Assembly: GCA_036388675.1 (NCBI GenBank)
Contig: DASVRI010000005.1
Span: 62,001 to 126,000, forward strand
From: DASVUS01 sp036388675
GTDB taxonomy: Bacteria > Armatimonadota > Abditibacteriia > Abditibacteriales > Abditibacteriaceae
Direction: 5' to 3'
DNA length: 64,000 nucleotides
Shown here piece by piece: positions 1 through 10,600 of this stretch. The stretch's first letter is position 1. Each line of letters opens with the position of its first letter. Made by a program: the position numbers and the translations under genes. The notes beneath the pieces were generated by a model that had not been told where the DNA came from, did not search any database, and worked only from the letters and a program-made list of their open reading frames with translations.

Positions 1-103
1 TGCGCCCTGCTGCTTTAAGTGGCTGGCCAGTAATCTCATGCCAGCTTCCACTGCTCAACGTGAGCGTACGGAGTGGTAACGTTATCAAGTTGTAGATTCA
101 ATT

Positions 104-1207
104 TCAGGCCGTGCCATTTTGCAGGGTTTGCAGCAGGTGCTCGTAGCAATCGCGGTCGAGCGGTAGTTCAATCTCTTTGTGCCAGCGGCCCGACATCAGA
201 ATGGCATTGGCCATTTCCAGCGAGCGCAGGCCGTCTTCACCGGAGGCGTACATAAGCGAGGCATCGTTGTGGCGCACGGCGCGTGCAAAGGCCCGCAGCA
301 CTTCAGGATAGCGCGAGGGCATTTCTTCAACCGCAATGTCGTGCCAGGTGCCGCCGATATCATCGAACATCCCCGGTGCCGTGCGAAGATGCTGCGAAAG
401 TGGCTGCTCAACTTCCAAGTGACGCAAGTTGCCGTCTTCCCACACCAGCGCGCCACATTCGCCCGCAACTTCAAGGCGCTCGCCGCCCAACAAGTCGGCG
501 CTCGAAGTATAGAACCACCCGGCTTTGTCAGCACCGTAATCGAACATCGCGAGCGCTGTGTTTTCGACTTCCACTTGGTGCAACCGCGTGCGCGTCATGG
601 ATTGCACGCGCTGTGGCAGGCCACCCATCCACACCAATTGGTCCAGTGCATGTGCCGCCTGATTCATCAAAATACCGCCGCCTTCACCTTTCCAGGTGCC
701 GCGCCATGGCGCCGCCTCGTAATAAGCCTGCGGGCGATAATACGACACAGTCATCGAAATGCGATAAAGTTCTCCGAGTACTCCCTGATCGATCAGGCCC
801 TTCATGGTGCGGCGTGAAGGCTCTGTTCGTTGCTGAAAGACAATGCCCAGAAGCACTCCGCTAGCACGGCAGACGGCGATCATCTTGTCCGCTGCCGCCA
901 CCGAAACCGCAATGGGTTTCTCGCATAGCACATGAATGCCGTGTCGCGCCGCATACTCGGTCATGGCCGGGTGGAATGGGTGCGGCGTGGCCACCACAAT
1001 GGCTTCAATGCCGCCTTTGTCAATTAATTGCCTGTAATCGGCATAGGCTCTAGCCCCGGTTTCACTTGCAATACGTCCGGCGCTTTTCTCATCGATGTCG
1101 GCCACGGCGACGAGGTGTGTCTCCTGCATCTGCGCAAGGTAAGTCGCGTGAGCCGCGCCCATACCGCCCAGACCAATAACGCCAAATTTGACCGGTTCCA
1201 TGTTCAT
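104..1207 (-). CDS. Gfo/Idh/MocA-family NAD(P)-dependent oxidoreductase
   Basis: A 367-residue protein of the usual family length. The N-terminus carries a Rossmann nucleotide site (FGVIGLGGMGAAH, about residues 8-20), followed by VADID at the end of the second strand and the family signature CEKPIAV near residue 95, whose lysine is the expected catalytic residue. These enzymes oxidise or epimerise sugars, inositols and their derivatives; the substrate cannot be read from the sequence. The start ATG overlaps the stop of the upstream polysaccharide lyase gene (ATGA), so the two are translationally coupled. This suggests it processes a sugar released by the lyase (inference). Confidence 0.9.
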   Translation of the reverse strand: MNMEPVKFGVIGLGGMGAAHATYLAQMQETHLVAVADIDEKSAGRIASETGARAYADYRQLIDKGGIEAIVVATPHPFHPAMTEYAARHGIHVLCEKPIAVSVAAADKMIAVCRASGVLLGIVFQQRTEPSRRTMKGLIDQGVLGELYRISMTVSYYRPQAYYEAAPWRGTWKGEGGGILMNQAAHALDQLVWMGGLPQRVQSMTRTRLHQVEVENTALAMFDYGADKAGWFYTSSADLLGGERLEVAGECGALVWEDGNLRHLEVEQPLSQHLRTAPGMFDDIGGTWHDIAVEEMPSRYPEVLRAFARAVRHNDASLMYASGEDGLRSLEMANAILMSGRWHKEIELPLDRDCYEHLLQTLQNGTA

Positions 1208-2163
1208 GGGCGCCGTCTCCTTGCAGTGGGTGCCTCTTCTACTTCCATTGGCTTCAGCGCAGCCCTCGTGGGAAGCGCGACTTCGGCGTAGCTGTTGCCG
1301 ATCCTGACCTCATCGAAATACACACTGTCGGTCGTGCCGATTTCGCTGTTGCGGTACAGCCCGATCTTTAGATAGTGAGGATAGGCATTCCACATATTGG
1401 CTCCCGAGACCTTATGATGGTTCCCAGTGAGCGGGGTGAATGGTTTGCCATTGAGCCAGGCTTCGATAAATCCGTCCTCGCCCGGCGACCAGCCGATATG
1501 GAAAACGAGGTCGTTCCAGCGCCCCTTCTGGATGGGCAAGGTAGAAATAATTTTTTGCTCCTTAGACGCTCCATACCATAGCTCAATTGTCGGTACGTTT
1601 TTTCTCAAGGTGTAGTAAATGGCGATGGGCGGCGAGTGGCCGGGAAAGTTGTCCCAGGTCTCGCCGCGCTCGCGATTCGGTTGATCGTGCCACTGGCCCA
1701 TGCACTGCCAGGATCCGGGCTTCCATTCCCTATCCGAGTACTCGGGCGGAATCAGAAAGCTCCAGGCATACCAACTTTGGCTGCCGGGTGGTTCATGGTT
1801 GTCCCAGGTGAGTTCAGCGCGGTTGCCATTACTCACACGCTCGCCGGGACGCACTGTAAATTTGGCCGCATAGCGCCCCCGGCGCACGAGGTCGGTGACG
1901 ACCTGAATCGAATCCGGGCGCGCTGCTTCACGATGTGACCAGGCGGAAAGATCGCCGCTCTCGAAATCTCCCACGAAAGGTGTAACCCGGGGCCGCTGAG
2001 TTGAGGTATCGACGCCGGCTTTAGCCACACTTATGACATCCGCGCCTGCGATATGCGCGCGCATGATGCCGCCTCTAAATGGCCCCGTGCACAGCGTCGA
2101 CAACGCCACAGCAGGAATGATGAAGTTAATATAAGGGTGCAACGGATTGGTGAGTGATTTCAT
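1204..2163 (-). CDS. Secreted polysaccharide lyase (heparin lyase I / PF14099-like)
   Basis: A 319-residue protein with a hydrophobic N-terminal stretch (about residues 12-26) consistent with export. The body is a single jelly-roll-like domain that begins GDFESGDLSAW and contains an RAELTW strand, a Trp- and Tyr-rich cleft (SWYAWSFLIP) and a closing YFDEVRIG strand, as in the PF14099 polysaccharide lyases (heparin lyase I and glucuronan lyase relatives). It should cleave an acidic polysaccharide by beta-elimination outside the cytoplasm; the exact substrate is not deducible. It lies 9 bases downstream of the prepilin-like gene and overlaps the oxidoreductase gene by 4 bases, so the three form one operon. 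Confidence 0.75.
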   Translation of the reverse strand: MKSLTNPLHPYINFIIPAVALSTLCTGPFRGGIMRAHIAGADVISVAKAGVDTSTQRPRVTPFVGDFESGDLSAWSHREAARPDSIQVVTDLVRRGRYAAKFTVRPGERVSNGNRAELTWDNHEPPGSQSWYAWSFLIPPEYSDREWKPGSWQCMGQWHDQPNRERGETWDNFPGHSPPIAIYYTLRKNVPTIELWYGASKEQKIISTLPIQKGRWNDLVFHIGWSPGEDGFIEAWLNGKPFTPLTGNHHKVSGANMWNAYPHYLKIGLYRNSEIGTTDSVYFDEVRIGNSYAEVALPTRAALKPMEVEEAPTARRRRP

Positions 2164-2172
2164 GATTTCAAG

Positions 2173-2979
2173 TTAGTCCAAATCCGCCTGTATGGTGAAA
2201 GCTGAGTAGCGGCCCAGCGTACCAACAGTCATGAACTTCTCCAACTTTTGCGCCTTGACATGACCGTCGCAAAACAGAACGACGCAAGTCTCCAGATGGC
2301 GCTCGACCATCATGTACTCGCTATATAGATAGCGCGGCGTGGTGCCGACGATGGGCGGGTTGCCGTCGGGCCAGCCGATGCTGAATTGCGCCGCAGTATC
2401 CACAGCATAAACGGTGGTCGCCGGCGATTCCCAAGACGCGACTGCCGGACTTTGAAAAGGATTCGTATAGACCCCGTTATAGGGAGTGTCATAGTACGTG
2501 GTGTTAACCCCGTAGCTGCCCCAGTTTCTGCCGGTGCGGAATTTATACTTGTCGAATGTGCTGGTGCCAATGGTGAGCGGCAGAGAGTGGCTGGGACAAT
2601 TGAAGAGTTGCTCGTTCTTGACGTAGGGGAAAATCGCATCCATCCACTTATAGCGGGTGCCGCTGCCAACCGCATCCGAGGGGCCTGAATTGATCCCGTA
2701 CCATTGTCTGGTGTTTCGCTCGTCATAGTCTTGTACGTATTGCAGCAGACCCAGACCGATTTGTCTCAGGTTGCTCAGGCACGAGGCCCGACGTGCGTTC
2801 TCTCTCGCGCGCGCAAAAGCGGGAAACAGGATTGACGCCAGAATACCCAGAATAGCAATGACGACTAAAAGTTCGATGAGAGTGAAGCCGGCGGCGCAGC
2901 GGCCCCGAATGGCGTTCCCTCGCGCTTTGAGTACTCGACCTGATTTCGCGCCTCGATATGCTCCGCGTAAAGTTCGCAT
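2173..2979 (-). CDS. Prepilin-like secreted protein with H-X9-DG signature
   Basis: The protein has a positively charged leader, then the type IV prepilin cleavage/methylation site G|FTLIELLVVIAILGI, with Glu at +5 and a long hydrophobic helix. A FARARENARRASC segment follows, typical of prepilin-like proteins of Armatimonadota, Planctomycetota and Verrucomicrobiota. Near the C-terminus RHLETCVVLFCDGHVK contains His, nine residues, then Asp-Gly: the H-X9-DG signature. A purine-rich GGAGGGAG about 12 bases upstream supports the ATG at 2979 rather than longer in-frame starts. First gene of the operon with the lyase and oxidoreductase. Probably a surface pseudopilin that helps export or display carbohydrate enzymes (inference); 268 residues. 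Confidence 0.85.
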   Translation of the reverse strand: MRTLRGAYRGAKSGRVLKARGNAIRGRCAAGFTLIELLVVIAILGILASILFPAFARARENARRASCLSNLRQIGLGLLQYVQDYDERNTRQWYGINSGPSDAVGSGTRYKWMDAIFPYVKNEQLFNCPSHSLPLTIGTSTFDKYKFRTGRNWGSYGVNTTYYDTPYNGVYTNPFQSPAVASWESPATTVYAVDTAAQFSIGWPDGNPPIVGTTPRYLYSEYMMVERHLETCVVLFCDGHVKAQKLEKFMTVGTLGRYSAFTIQADLD

Positions 2980-3103
2980 TTTGATGAGAATCTCCCTCCG
3001 GCAGAAGTCCCTTAAAAGGAACCACTGCTGTTTCTGCGACGATGCGGCGCGCTCTGTCAGATTCCTTGCAGCCACACCATACAGCTTTATATTTCGCCCG
3101 CCG

Positions 3104-6100
3104 TCATACTCGCAGTGCTTCGTCCAAGGCCTCCTGCAGTGTCATGACGCGCCCCTGTTCCCAGGCGATAGCGAAGGCCACATCGCCCAGAACACCGCGT
3201 GCCAGGACTGCTTCACGTCGTTGCCAGGTATCTTGGCTGGGAACGCCGCTCTTGCCCGGTTTTTCGTTCAGAGAGTTCTTATCTACAGGGTTCTGGCTCA
3301 AGGCATCGAAACACCCCAGCAAGCGCGCCACTGATTCCATTTGCCCTTCTACAGCAGCCAGGCGTGCAAAACTCTTCAGCATATTGCGCAGGCGAGTCGT
3401 GCTCGACATTGCCTGTAGCATTGACATGACCTCGTGATAGAGATTGCGTGCCGCAGCGTGGTCGCCTTCGGCTAAAGCCACATCACCGAGATTCCACAAC
3501 GTCGCACAGATGCCTGCGCGGTCGCTTAACTGGCGCGCCAGTTCCAGACTCTCTTCGAGGAAGGCACGAGCGCGGGCAAAGTCGCGGGCGTGGCCGGCCA
3601 TTTTTCCCAGAAAGGAGAGCGACCAAGCCAGGCCGCTCTTGTTTGCAATCTCGCGGAAGATAGCCAAAGATTCTTCAAGTAGCCGGCGCGCCGGCGCGGG
3701 GTCGTCTCGATGATAGATGCCAGTGCCCAGGTTGTATAGCGCCCAGGCGATGCCTTCTTTGTCACCGATAGTGCGGAAGGCGACCAGGCTGCGCTCGAAA
3801 TAGTCGCGCGCGGCAACGGCATCGCGGGAGCGCTGGGCGACGGTGCCCAGATGATATAGTGTCCACGCAACCCCTCCTCCATTATTCACTTCCTGATGGA
3901 TGGCCAGACTTTCTTCGTGTAGCGCACGTGCCGCTTTGTAGTCGCCCTGCTCCATGGCCACTTTGGCCAGAATGCCGAGTGCGCGTCCGACTCCCCACGG
4001 TACCTCGCTTCGCCGGCTCAACTCCAGGCTTTGCTGGCCGAACTCGCGAGCCTGCTGATAGTCGCCCTGAAGCGATGCCAGATCGCCCGCGCGCAGCATG
4101 CCTGTCAGGCGCATCTCGACGGGCGCATCAACGCTCTGCTCCAGAGCGCGACATAACGCCTCGCGCCTTTCGTTCCAGTGGTCTCCCCGCCAGATTTCGC
4201 GCAACGTCAGCGCAAAGCGCAAGGCGCCATGTTCCAGAGCACCTTGCTCCAGAGCGCCATGTCCCGGATGCAGCTTGCGCGAACGCTCGTCTTCAAACCC
4301 TTCTTGCGCGGCGTGCTGCCCCGAATGGTCAAGGAACCAGGCTAGAGCCACACGCAGGTTGCTGTCTTCCCGCTTGCGCCAATCCGACCAGACGGTCGGC
4401 TCCGCATCCGCTGCCGGCACACCCGGCAACGGCGGCGCGGCCTCCGACAACCGGAGGAGCTGCTCCTGAGCCGATTCCGCCACTCGTAGATAGTACTCGG
4501 CGTGCCGCTGCCGCATCATTTCACCTTCGCCGTCGGTCTCCAGCTTTTCCAGGCCGTACTCACGAATGGTCTCCAGCACGCAGAACCACGGCTCAGCCTC
4601 CTGTTGCCGCAACAGGCTCCTGTGCACCAGTGATGTTGCCCCCTCCAGAACTTCAACACCCAGATCGCCGTCGCAGACGGCCTGCGCCGCTTCGGGCGTG
4701 CAGCCGCCTTCAAAAACCATCAGCCGCCGCAGCAATCGCTGCTCCGCCATATCGAGCAGTTCATAACTCCAATCAATTGCGGCGCGCAGCGTTTGGTGGC
4801 GCGCCGGCAACGCGGGCATCTCACGCTCGGGAACCTCGGCCTCCAGCAGTTGGAGACGATTGGTCAAGCGCACCCGTATCTCCTGAGGCGTGAGTGTTGC
4901 GCCCTGCGCCGCCGCCAGTTCGATGGCCAGCGGCAAGCCATCGAGACGCGCGCAGATCTCAGCCACATCGTACGCGTTTTCGACGGTCAACGTGAACCCG
5001 GATCGAACCTGCGCCGCGCGCTCCACGAACAGCGTGACCGCCGCACATTGCGCCCATGCCTCCACTTCCGAGGCCGACAGCGCCCGCGTTTGTGGCACAT
5101 TCTTGAAGTCGGGCAATTGCAAAGGAGATAACGGCAGTTCGCACTCGTCCGGCACGTGCAGCGCAGAACGGCTGGTCACGAGCACGCACAACTCGCGGCA
5201 TTCGCGCAGCAGGCTGACCACTACGGGCGCCGCTTCCACGATCTGCTCGAAGTTGTCCAGCACCAGCAACAAGTGTCGTGTGCGCAGATAATCGGTCAGA
5301 GTCTCGGCCAGCGCGCGGCCCGGTTCTTGGCGCACGCCCAGCGTCGCCGCCAGTGTTGCGACAGCCAGAGCCGCATCATCCACCGGCGCCAGCGAAACCA
5401 ACCAAGCGCCGTCGCGAAAGTCGTCCACAGAGTCATGCGCGATTTGGAGGGCCAGCCGAGTCTTGCCCACGCCACCCGCGCCGGTCAGGGTCACCAGGCG
5501 CGACTTCGGGCTGCGCAGCCAGGCGCGCACTGTGTTATATTCGGCCTCGCGCCCGATCAGTGAAGAGCGCGCTGCCGGTGACGGCAAGTTATGACGGCGC
5601 ATCGGTAGGCGTTGCGACGCCGCGACATCAACAATTTCGTCCGTCCGGTGATGCAGCGGCAGACGAATGGAAAACGTTGAGCCGCGCCCCACCTCGCTTT
5701 GCACGCTGATGGTGCCGTTGTGCCGGCGCACTACATCGGCCACGATGCGCGTACCCAGCCCGGTGCCGCCTACCTTAGTGGAGATCGCTTTCGCTGTGAA
5801 CAAACGTTCTCGCACATGTTCAGGTATGCCGCGCCCGGTATCTTCAACCTCGATAAGAAGTGTTTCGCCACCTGAGTTCGACACGCCTTCGGCCTGGTTC
5901 GGCTGCGGTGCGCGTGTGCGAATCGTGACGCTGCCGCCCGAAGGCGTTTCGGAAATGGCGTTGCTGACCAGATTGTACAGCGCGCTATAGACCTGCTTGC
6001 GGTCGAACTCAGCGCGCGGCAGCAATGGATCGAGATCGAGGTGCAGGTGAACATTGGGCTTGTCGGCCAGCACGAACAGCGGGCGCGCCACCGCGTACAC

Positions 6101-7228
6101 CGTATCGTGGAGGTCGCCTTCCTCGAAGAAGGGCGGCGCTATTTCGCCCTTGATGGCGTCGGCGATTTCGCGAGCGCGTGCCTCCACCAGCTCGCAGGAT
6201 TGGAGCGCACCGCTGAAAACCCATCCATAGTTGTCGCGCACCAGAGACGCCATACGCTCAAGGTCGCGCGCCGCTTCACGGTCAGGTAGCCGCTCCCGGA
6301 ACGCTTCCATCTCCGCGAATAACTGATCGAGCATTGGCTCGATTGTCTGAAGGCCGCTCTGGATGGGCGTCAGCATGTTCTTGATGTCATGCGAGACATC
6401 GCCGATGATGCCTGCAATTTCGGCTTTGCGCGCTTCTTGCGCCAGGCGCGCCGTCTCGATCGCGCTGGCCGCCTGACCGCACAGCACTTGCAGCACTTCG
6501 ATGTCGCCTCGTTCGAAGCTCTGCTCGGTTGTCTTGAGCATTTGCATCACACCAAGGGCGTCGCCACCGCGCCGCTTGAGTGGAACCGTCACCATGACGT
6601 CGGCGTGATGGCTACTTTTGCCGTTCTGATCCAGCATGGGGTTGATGCCACCGTGTTGGCGCACATGCCGTGTGACATCGGGCACTCCTGTACGCAAGAC
6701 CTGTCCGCTGATGCCCTGCGTGGCGGGCATCACGTAGCCAGTCAATGTTTCAGCAGTGGGGCCGACGACATATTGATACACGAGTGTGTCGTGATCCGGG
6801 TCGTAAAGCTGCAACGAGCCGGCTTCGGCACCCAGCACTTCCAACGCGATGTCCAGGGTCTGGCGCGCCATCGTGTCAGCATTGAGGTGATGGAACATCG
6901 TTTCGCTGACACGGTGCATCGCCTCGATCTGGCGCTGGCGCTGTCCCAGGGCGTCCCGAAGCTGCGACACCTCCTGCAAGGCCATCTGTAGTTCAGCCGT
7001 GCGCTCCTGCACCAAAGCCTCTGGAATCGCTTCTGGCAGGTCACACGCGGCTGATTGGCCACAGTTGGCCGTATGATTCTGTGGGGTGGACGCGCAATCA
7101 TCAAGCCTGACATGGGTCAGCGCACCGTTGGGAGGCGCAGCGTTAGGCAAGCTGGCTTGGGAAAGCCGGTCGCTTAATGGTGGATTCTTCTTTTGAGGTG
7201 CCTTTGCCATGTCCGGTATGGTTGTCAT
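3104..7228 (-). CDS. GAF-histidine kinase fused to a STAND ATPase and TPR repeats
   Basis: A giant signalling protein of about 1374 residues. In order: an N-terminal coiled coil, a GAF domain (about 105-265), a kinase dimerisation helix with phospho-acceptor His280 in GDVSHDIKNML, an HATPase domain (NLVSNAISE near 420, DTGRGIP, GTGLGTRIV), a STAND/NB-ARC ATPase with Walker A TGAGGVGKT (Lys589) and Walker B LLLVLDNFE, then TPR repeats from about 1040 to 1320. The C-terminal AWEQGRVMTLQEALDEAL is the usual end of LuxR-type STAND regulators, but there is no DNA-binding domain. An ATG at 7228 was preferred to 7474 because the extra 82 residues are Cys/Arg-rich with no domain and no clear ribosome site. 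The ATPase-TPR half resembles the next gene upstream. The output is unknown; the kinase half could phosphorylate a separate receiver. Confidence 0.88.
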   Translation of the reverse strand: MTTIPDMAKAPQKKNPPLSDRLSQASLPNAAPPNGALTHVRLDDCASTPQNHTANCGQSAACDLPEAIPEALVQERTAELQMALQEVSQLRDALGQRQRQIEAMHRVSETMFHHLNADTMARQTLDIALEVLGAEAGSLQLYDPDHDTLVYQYVVGPTAETLTGYVMPATQGISGQVLRTGVPDVTRHVRQHGGINPMLDQNGKSSHHADVMVTVPLKRRGGDALGVMQMLKTTEQSFERGDIEVLQVLCGQAASAIETARLAQEARKAEIAGIIGDVSHDIKNMLTPIQSGLQTIEPMLDQLFAEMEAFRERLPDREAARDLERMASLVRDNYGWVFSGALQSCELVEARAREIADAIKGEIAPPFFEEGDLHDTVYAVARPLFVLADKPNVHLHLDLDPLLPRAEFDRKQVYSALYNLVSNAISETPSGGSVTIRTRAPQPNQAEGVSNSGGETLLIEVEDTGRGIPEHVRERLFTAKAISTKVGGTGLGTRIVADVVRRHNGTISVQSEVGRGSTFSIRLPLHHRTDEIVDVAASQRLPMRRHNLPSPAARSSLIGREAEYNTVRAWLRSPKSRLVTLTGAGGVGKTRLALQIAHDSVDDFRDGAWLVSLAPVDDAALAVATLAATLGVRQEPGRALAETLTDYLRTRHLLLVLDNFEQIVEAAPVVVSLLRECRELCVLVTSRSALHVPDECELPLSPLQLPDFKNVPQTRALSASEVEAWAQCAAVTLFVERAAQVRSGFTLTVENAYDVAEICARLDGLPLAIELAAAQGATLTPQEIRVRLTNRLQLLEAEVPEREMPALPARHQTLRAAIDWSYELLDMAEQRLLRRLMVFEGGCTPEAAQAVCDGDLGVEVLEGATSLVHRSLLRQQEAEPWFCVLETIREYGLEKLETDGEGEMMRQRHAEYYLRVAESAQEQLLRLSEAAPPLPGVPAADAEPTVWSDWRKREDSNLRVALAWFLDHSGQHAAQEGFEDERSRKLHPGHGALEQGALEHGALRFALTLREIWRGDHWNERREALCRALEQSVDAPVEMRLTGMLRAGDLASLQGDYQQAREFGQQSLELSRRSEVPWGVGRALGILAKVAMEQGDYKAARALHEESLAIHQEVNNGGGVAWTLYHLGTVAQRSRDAVAARDYFERSLVAFRTIGDKEGIAWALYNLGTGIYHRDDPAPARRLLEESLAIFREIANKSGLAWSLSFLGKMAGHARDFARARAFLEESLELARQLSDRAGICATLWNLGDVALAEGDHAAARNLYHEVMSMLQAMSSTTRLRNMLKSFARLAAVEGQMESVARLLGCFDALSQNPVDKNSLNEKPGKSGVPSQDTWQRREAVLARGVLGDVAFAIAWEQGRVMTLQEALDEALRV

Positions 7229-7656
7229 TATCCAAGCCGATGGACACCGGCTCACCCGTTGCCTTTTCGTGCGCGCTGGTCGTGACACCCGCAATCTATG
7301 TACTTGACACGACCCTTCGGCAGGAATACCGAAGAAATGAGTACTCGCAACGTTTTCTGGTTGAGTCAAAAACAGATGAGGCGACCCACAAGCCACGCTG
7401 GAGATGAAGCAAGCTCTGCGGGTATATTCCCCGCATAATCTCATCCACGGTTCGGGCGTTAGCACAGCAGCCAAATTCGGCGACCTGTGCGACCCTGCAC
7501 ACGATACACCTTAAAACGGCAGCGTTAATCCACCGTTACAAAACCGTGTTCTAGAGGAATTTGAGGAGTTCTGCGGCAAAGAACAAAGGAAGATTGTAAT
7601 CGCGAGTTCTTTGTCGTTCTAAAGGGGCTTTGGTTCGCTTTCAGCGTGGGCCTCGT
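7229..7656. other. Intergenic region between the two STAND regulators
   Basis: About 430 bases with no convincing gene. It contains one copy of the GAGTACTC palindrome (7339-7346). The left part is an open frame continuous with the kinase gene, so its translation start could lie further upstream than annotated. No strong terminator hairpin seen. Confidence 0.5.
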
Positions 7657-10600
7657 TCATCCGGCTTCATGGGCCGCTTCTCTGGCCAGATTAACCGCTT
7701 CTTCCAAGGTCAGCAAATGACCTCGCTCCGTTGCGGCCTGAAGATCGGCTTCGCTCAGAGCGGAGCGTAAGGTTTCGACTGTTTGTTGGCGTGGCTCATA
7801 CCAGTCGGAAGGAAGGGCGAGGCCGCTCTTTTGACGCTGCATTTCTTCGAACGACAGAAGTGCGGCGGCACGCGGTGGCTGTCGCGATGCGTCCAGGCAC
7901 GCTAAGGCCAGCATGGCATTGAGAAGACCGGTCAGATCGTTCACCTCGCCAAAGCCGCTTAAAGCCCGCCCGAAGAATCGAGCGGCTTCGGAAGGACGGT
8001 TTTCTGCCCACGCCAAACGACCCGATTGAATGCGGCGCCATGGGTGGCCGCGCATGTCGCCAAGGTCGTGTTCAATGGCTTCGCTTTGTTCCAGAAGGCG
8101 GCGTGCAGTTTCCAAATCACCGCGTTGGCGCGCCAGATCGCCGCGCTGTGCGAATGCACCGGCCTCACCATCCTGGTCACCGATGCGACGAAAAATTTCG
8201 CCCGATTCGACGAAATAGCGTTCTGCTGCCTCCCAGTCGCGGCGCTCGGCGGCACACATTGCCACCTGATTAAGAGTCCAGGCAACGTTTTGGAATTTGC
8301 CGGTTTGTTCTGCCACGTCGGCCTGTGCGGCACCGAAGCGGAAAATTTGCAGCGCCTGGTGGAAAGCGCGCTCTGCGGCTTCGTGCTCACCGGTTTCAAA
8401 TGCGGAAGCACCAACGTGAAACCAGGCCCAGGCAATCTGGTACTCGTCGTCTATCTCGCAGGCGAGTTCAAGGCGTTGCCGGGACAGTTGGCTTTGGCGG
8501 CGATAATCGCCACGATGCCCGGCAGCGGTGGCCGCAATGGATAGAACCGACGACACCAGAGGAGGCGGCGCGAGGTGCATCGCTTTTTCCAAAGCCTGTT
8601 CGGCCAGGTTATGAGCCTCGGAAAACAAATCGGCCCAAAAACGAGATGTCGCATCTACCAGATAGAGCGCCATCACCGGATCATGCTCCAGGCTCCACTC
8701 CAGGGCGACGCGGAAGTTGTCGTGTTCAACTTTGAGCCTTTGCATCTGCTCCAAACGGCGCTGTGATGCGGCGGCCTCCAAATTTGGCAGCGCGGCGTTG
8801 ACCATCTCCAGAAAATAGTTCGCGTGGCGTCGTTGGAGTTCTTCTTGTTCGCAGTCCGACAACTGCTCGCGGGCAAATTCACGCACGGTCTCAAGCAGGA
8901 AGAAGCGCCCGTCAGCGGACAACCTGACCAAAGAAGCTGCGTGCAGTTGATCCAGAAAATGTGCGGCGTGCGGCTGATGGGTAACTATTGCGGCAGCTTC
9001 GGTCGTGCCGCCGCCTCGAAAAACGCTCAGCTCGGCGAAAAACTGGCGTAACTCGGCCCACAACAACTCATAACTCCACTTGAGCATCACCCGCAACGTG
9101 GAGTGGCGCTCCGGCACGTTGTTGTCAGGTGCGGGAGTCAAGAAGTCAAGACGATGTTCCAGGCGCTGCAACATCTGCCAGGGCGCAAATTTCGCGGCGT
9201 GGGCAGCGCAAAACTCGATGGCGAGGGGCCAGCCTTCGAGCCGCTCGCACAGGCGGACAACAGTGGCCCCGTTTTGCCTGGAGATTTTGAAACCGGGACG
9301 CACCAGGCGTGCCCGATCATGAAAAAGCTGTATGCTTTCCCATTCGAGCAGCTTTTCCGGCGGCGTATCAGGGAGTGGAACCAACATCAACGGCACTTCA
9401 AACACCGCCTCCGCCGCGATCTCCAGAGGGTGCCGAGAAGTTGCCAGGATTCGCAGTGCCGGCACGCGCTGTAACAGGGTTTGCACCAGCGCTGCCCCGG
9501 CGGGTAAAAGATGTTCGAGGTTATCCAGCACCAGAACAGGGCTTGCTTTCTCTTGCAAGGCAGAGAGAAGCCGTTCAAGGGAAGTACTTGGCCCTAAACC
9601 TGGCCACAGCGCCTCGCCACCAACAATCTCAGCAATGGCTGCTGCAAAGCTGTCGGAGTGCGACACCTCGGCCAGAGGCACAAACCAGAGAGTTATTTCG
9701 GGTTGCCATTGCTCGCGCCACAAGCGCGCTGTTTCAAGCGCCAGACGTGTTTTACCACTTCCACCGGGGCCGGTTAAAGTGACCAGCCGCACCGAGGGAG
9801 TACTCCACAGGTTTTTCAAAGCGGCGATTTCGGTTTTGCGCCCAAAAAAGCGAGACCACTGCGGCGGTAGATATGTTCCGTCGATACCCGGAACGGAAGC
9901 GGGCCGCGCCGCATCAGTTTTTGCGTCCGGTGCAACCAACGATGCGCTGGCGGGAGAATGTGCCGCAGCGGGTGTGATGTCCGGTGCCTCATGTGGCACC
10001 ATGCGCCGTTCGGTCGTCTGACTCGATTCACTTTCGATGAGGCGCATCAGTTCGCGCGTTTGCGGGCCAGGAACGGCGTTCAATGCGCTCTTAAAAACGC
10101 GCTCCATTTCATAGTATTGGCGCAGAGCCAGGGCAGGCTGGCCCATTGCGGCGTAAAGGCGCATTACGTCGCGCCCGACGTCTTCACGCAGAGCGTCCAT
10201 GCTCAGGCCGCGCCGCGCATAATGCAGGGCGCGCTCCACTGCGCCGTCCTGTTCCAGGGCACGAATGAGGCGGCGCAACGCGGCGAAATAGGCTTCCTCC
10301 AGGCGCTGCGATTCGGGAAGTACCCAATCTTCATAGAAGCCGGGCAGCAAAACGCCGCGATAGCATTCCACGGCTTGTGCCAGATGCGCGCTTTGCGCGG
10401 CGCGGCTTGTGGCCTGCGAAGCCTGCTGCAGCGTCGCTTCAAACTCGGCCACGTCGGTCGTCACAGATCGCGAATCCAATCCCACAAAGTTCCGATCGGC
10501 TGCCACGACGGAACCGGCGGGCACATCAGGTGGCTCCAGACACTTACGCAACGAAGAGAGCACGACACGCAAATGCCTGCGGCTCAGCTCGGCATCGTGT

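Noticed and set aside
179..864. Long plus-strand open frames opposite the oxidoreductase
   Set aside because: Antisense shadows of a GC-rich gene; no family resemblance.
7229..7474. N-terminal 82-residue extension of the kinase-STAND protein
   Set aside because: Cys/Arg-rich, no domain, contains a palindrome typical of non-coding borders here, and lacks a ribosome site; kept only as a possibility.
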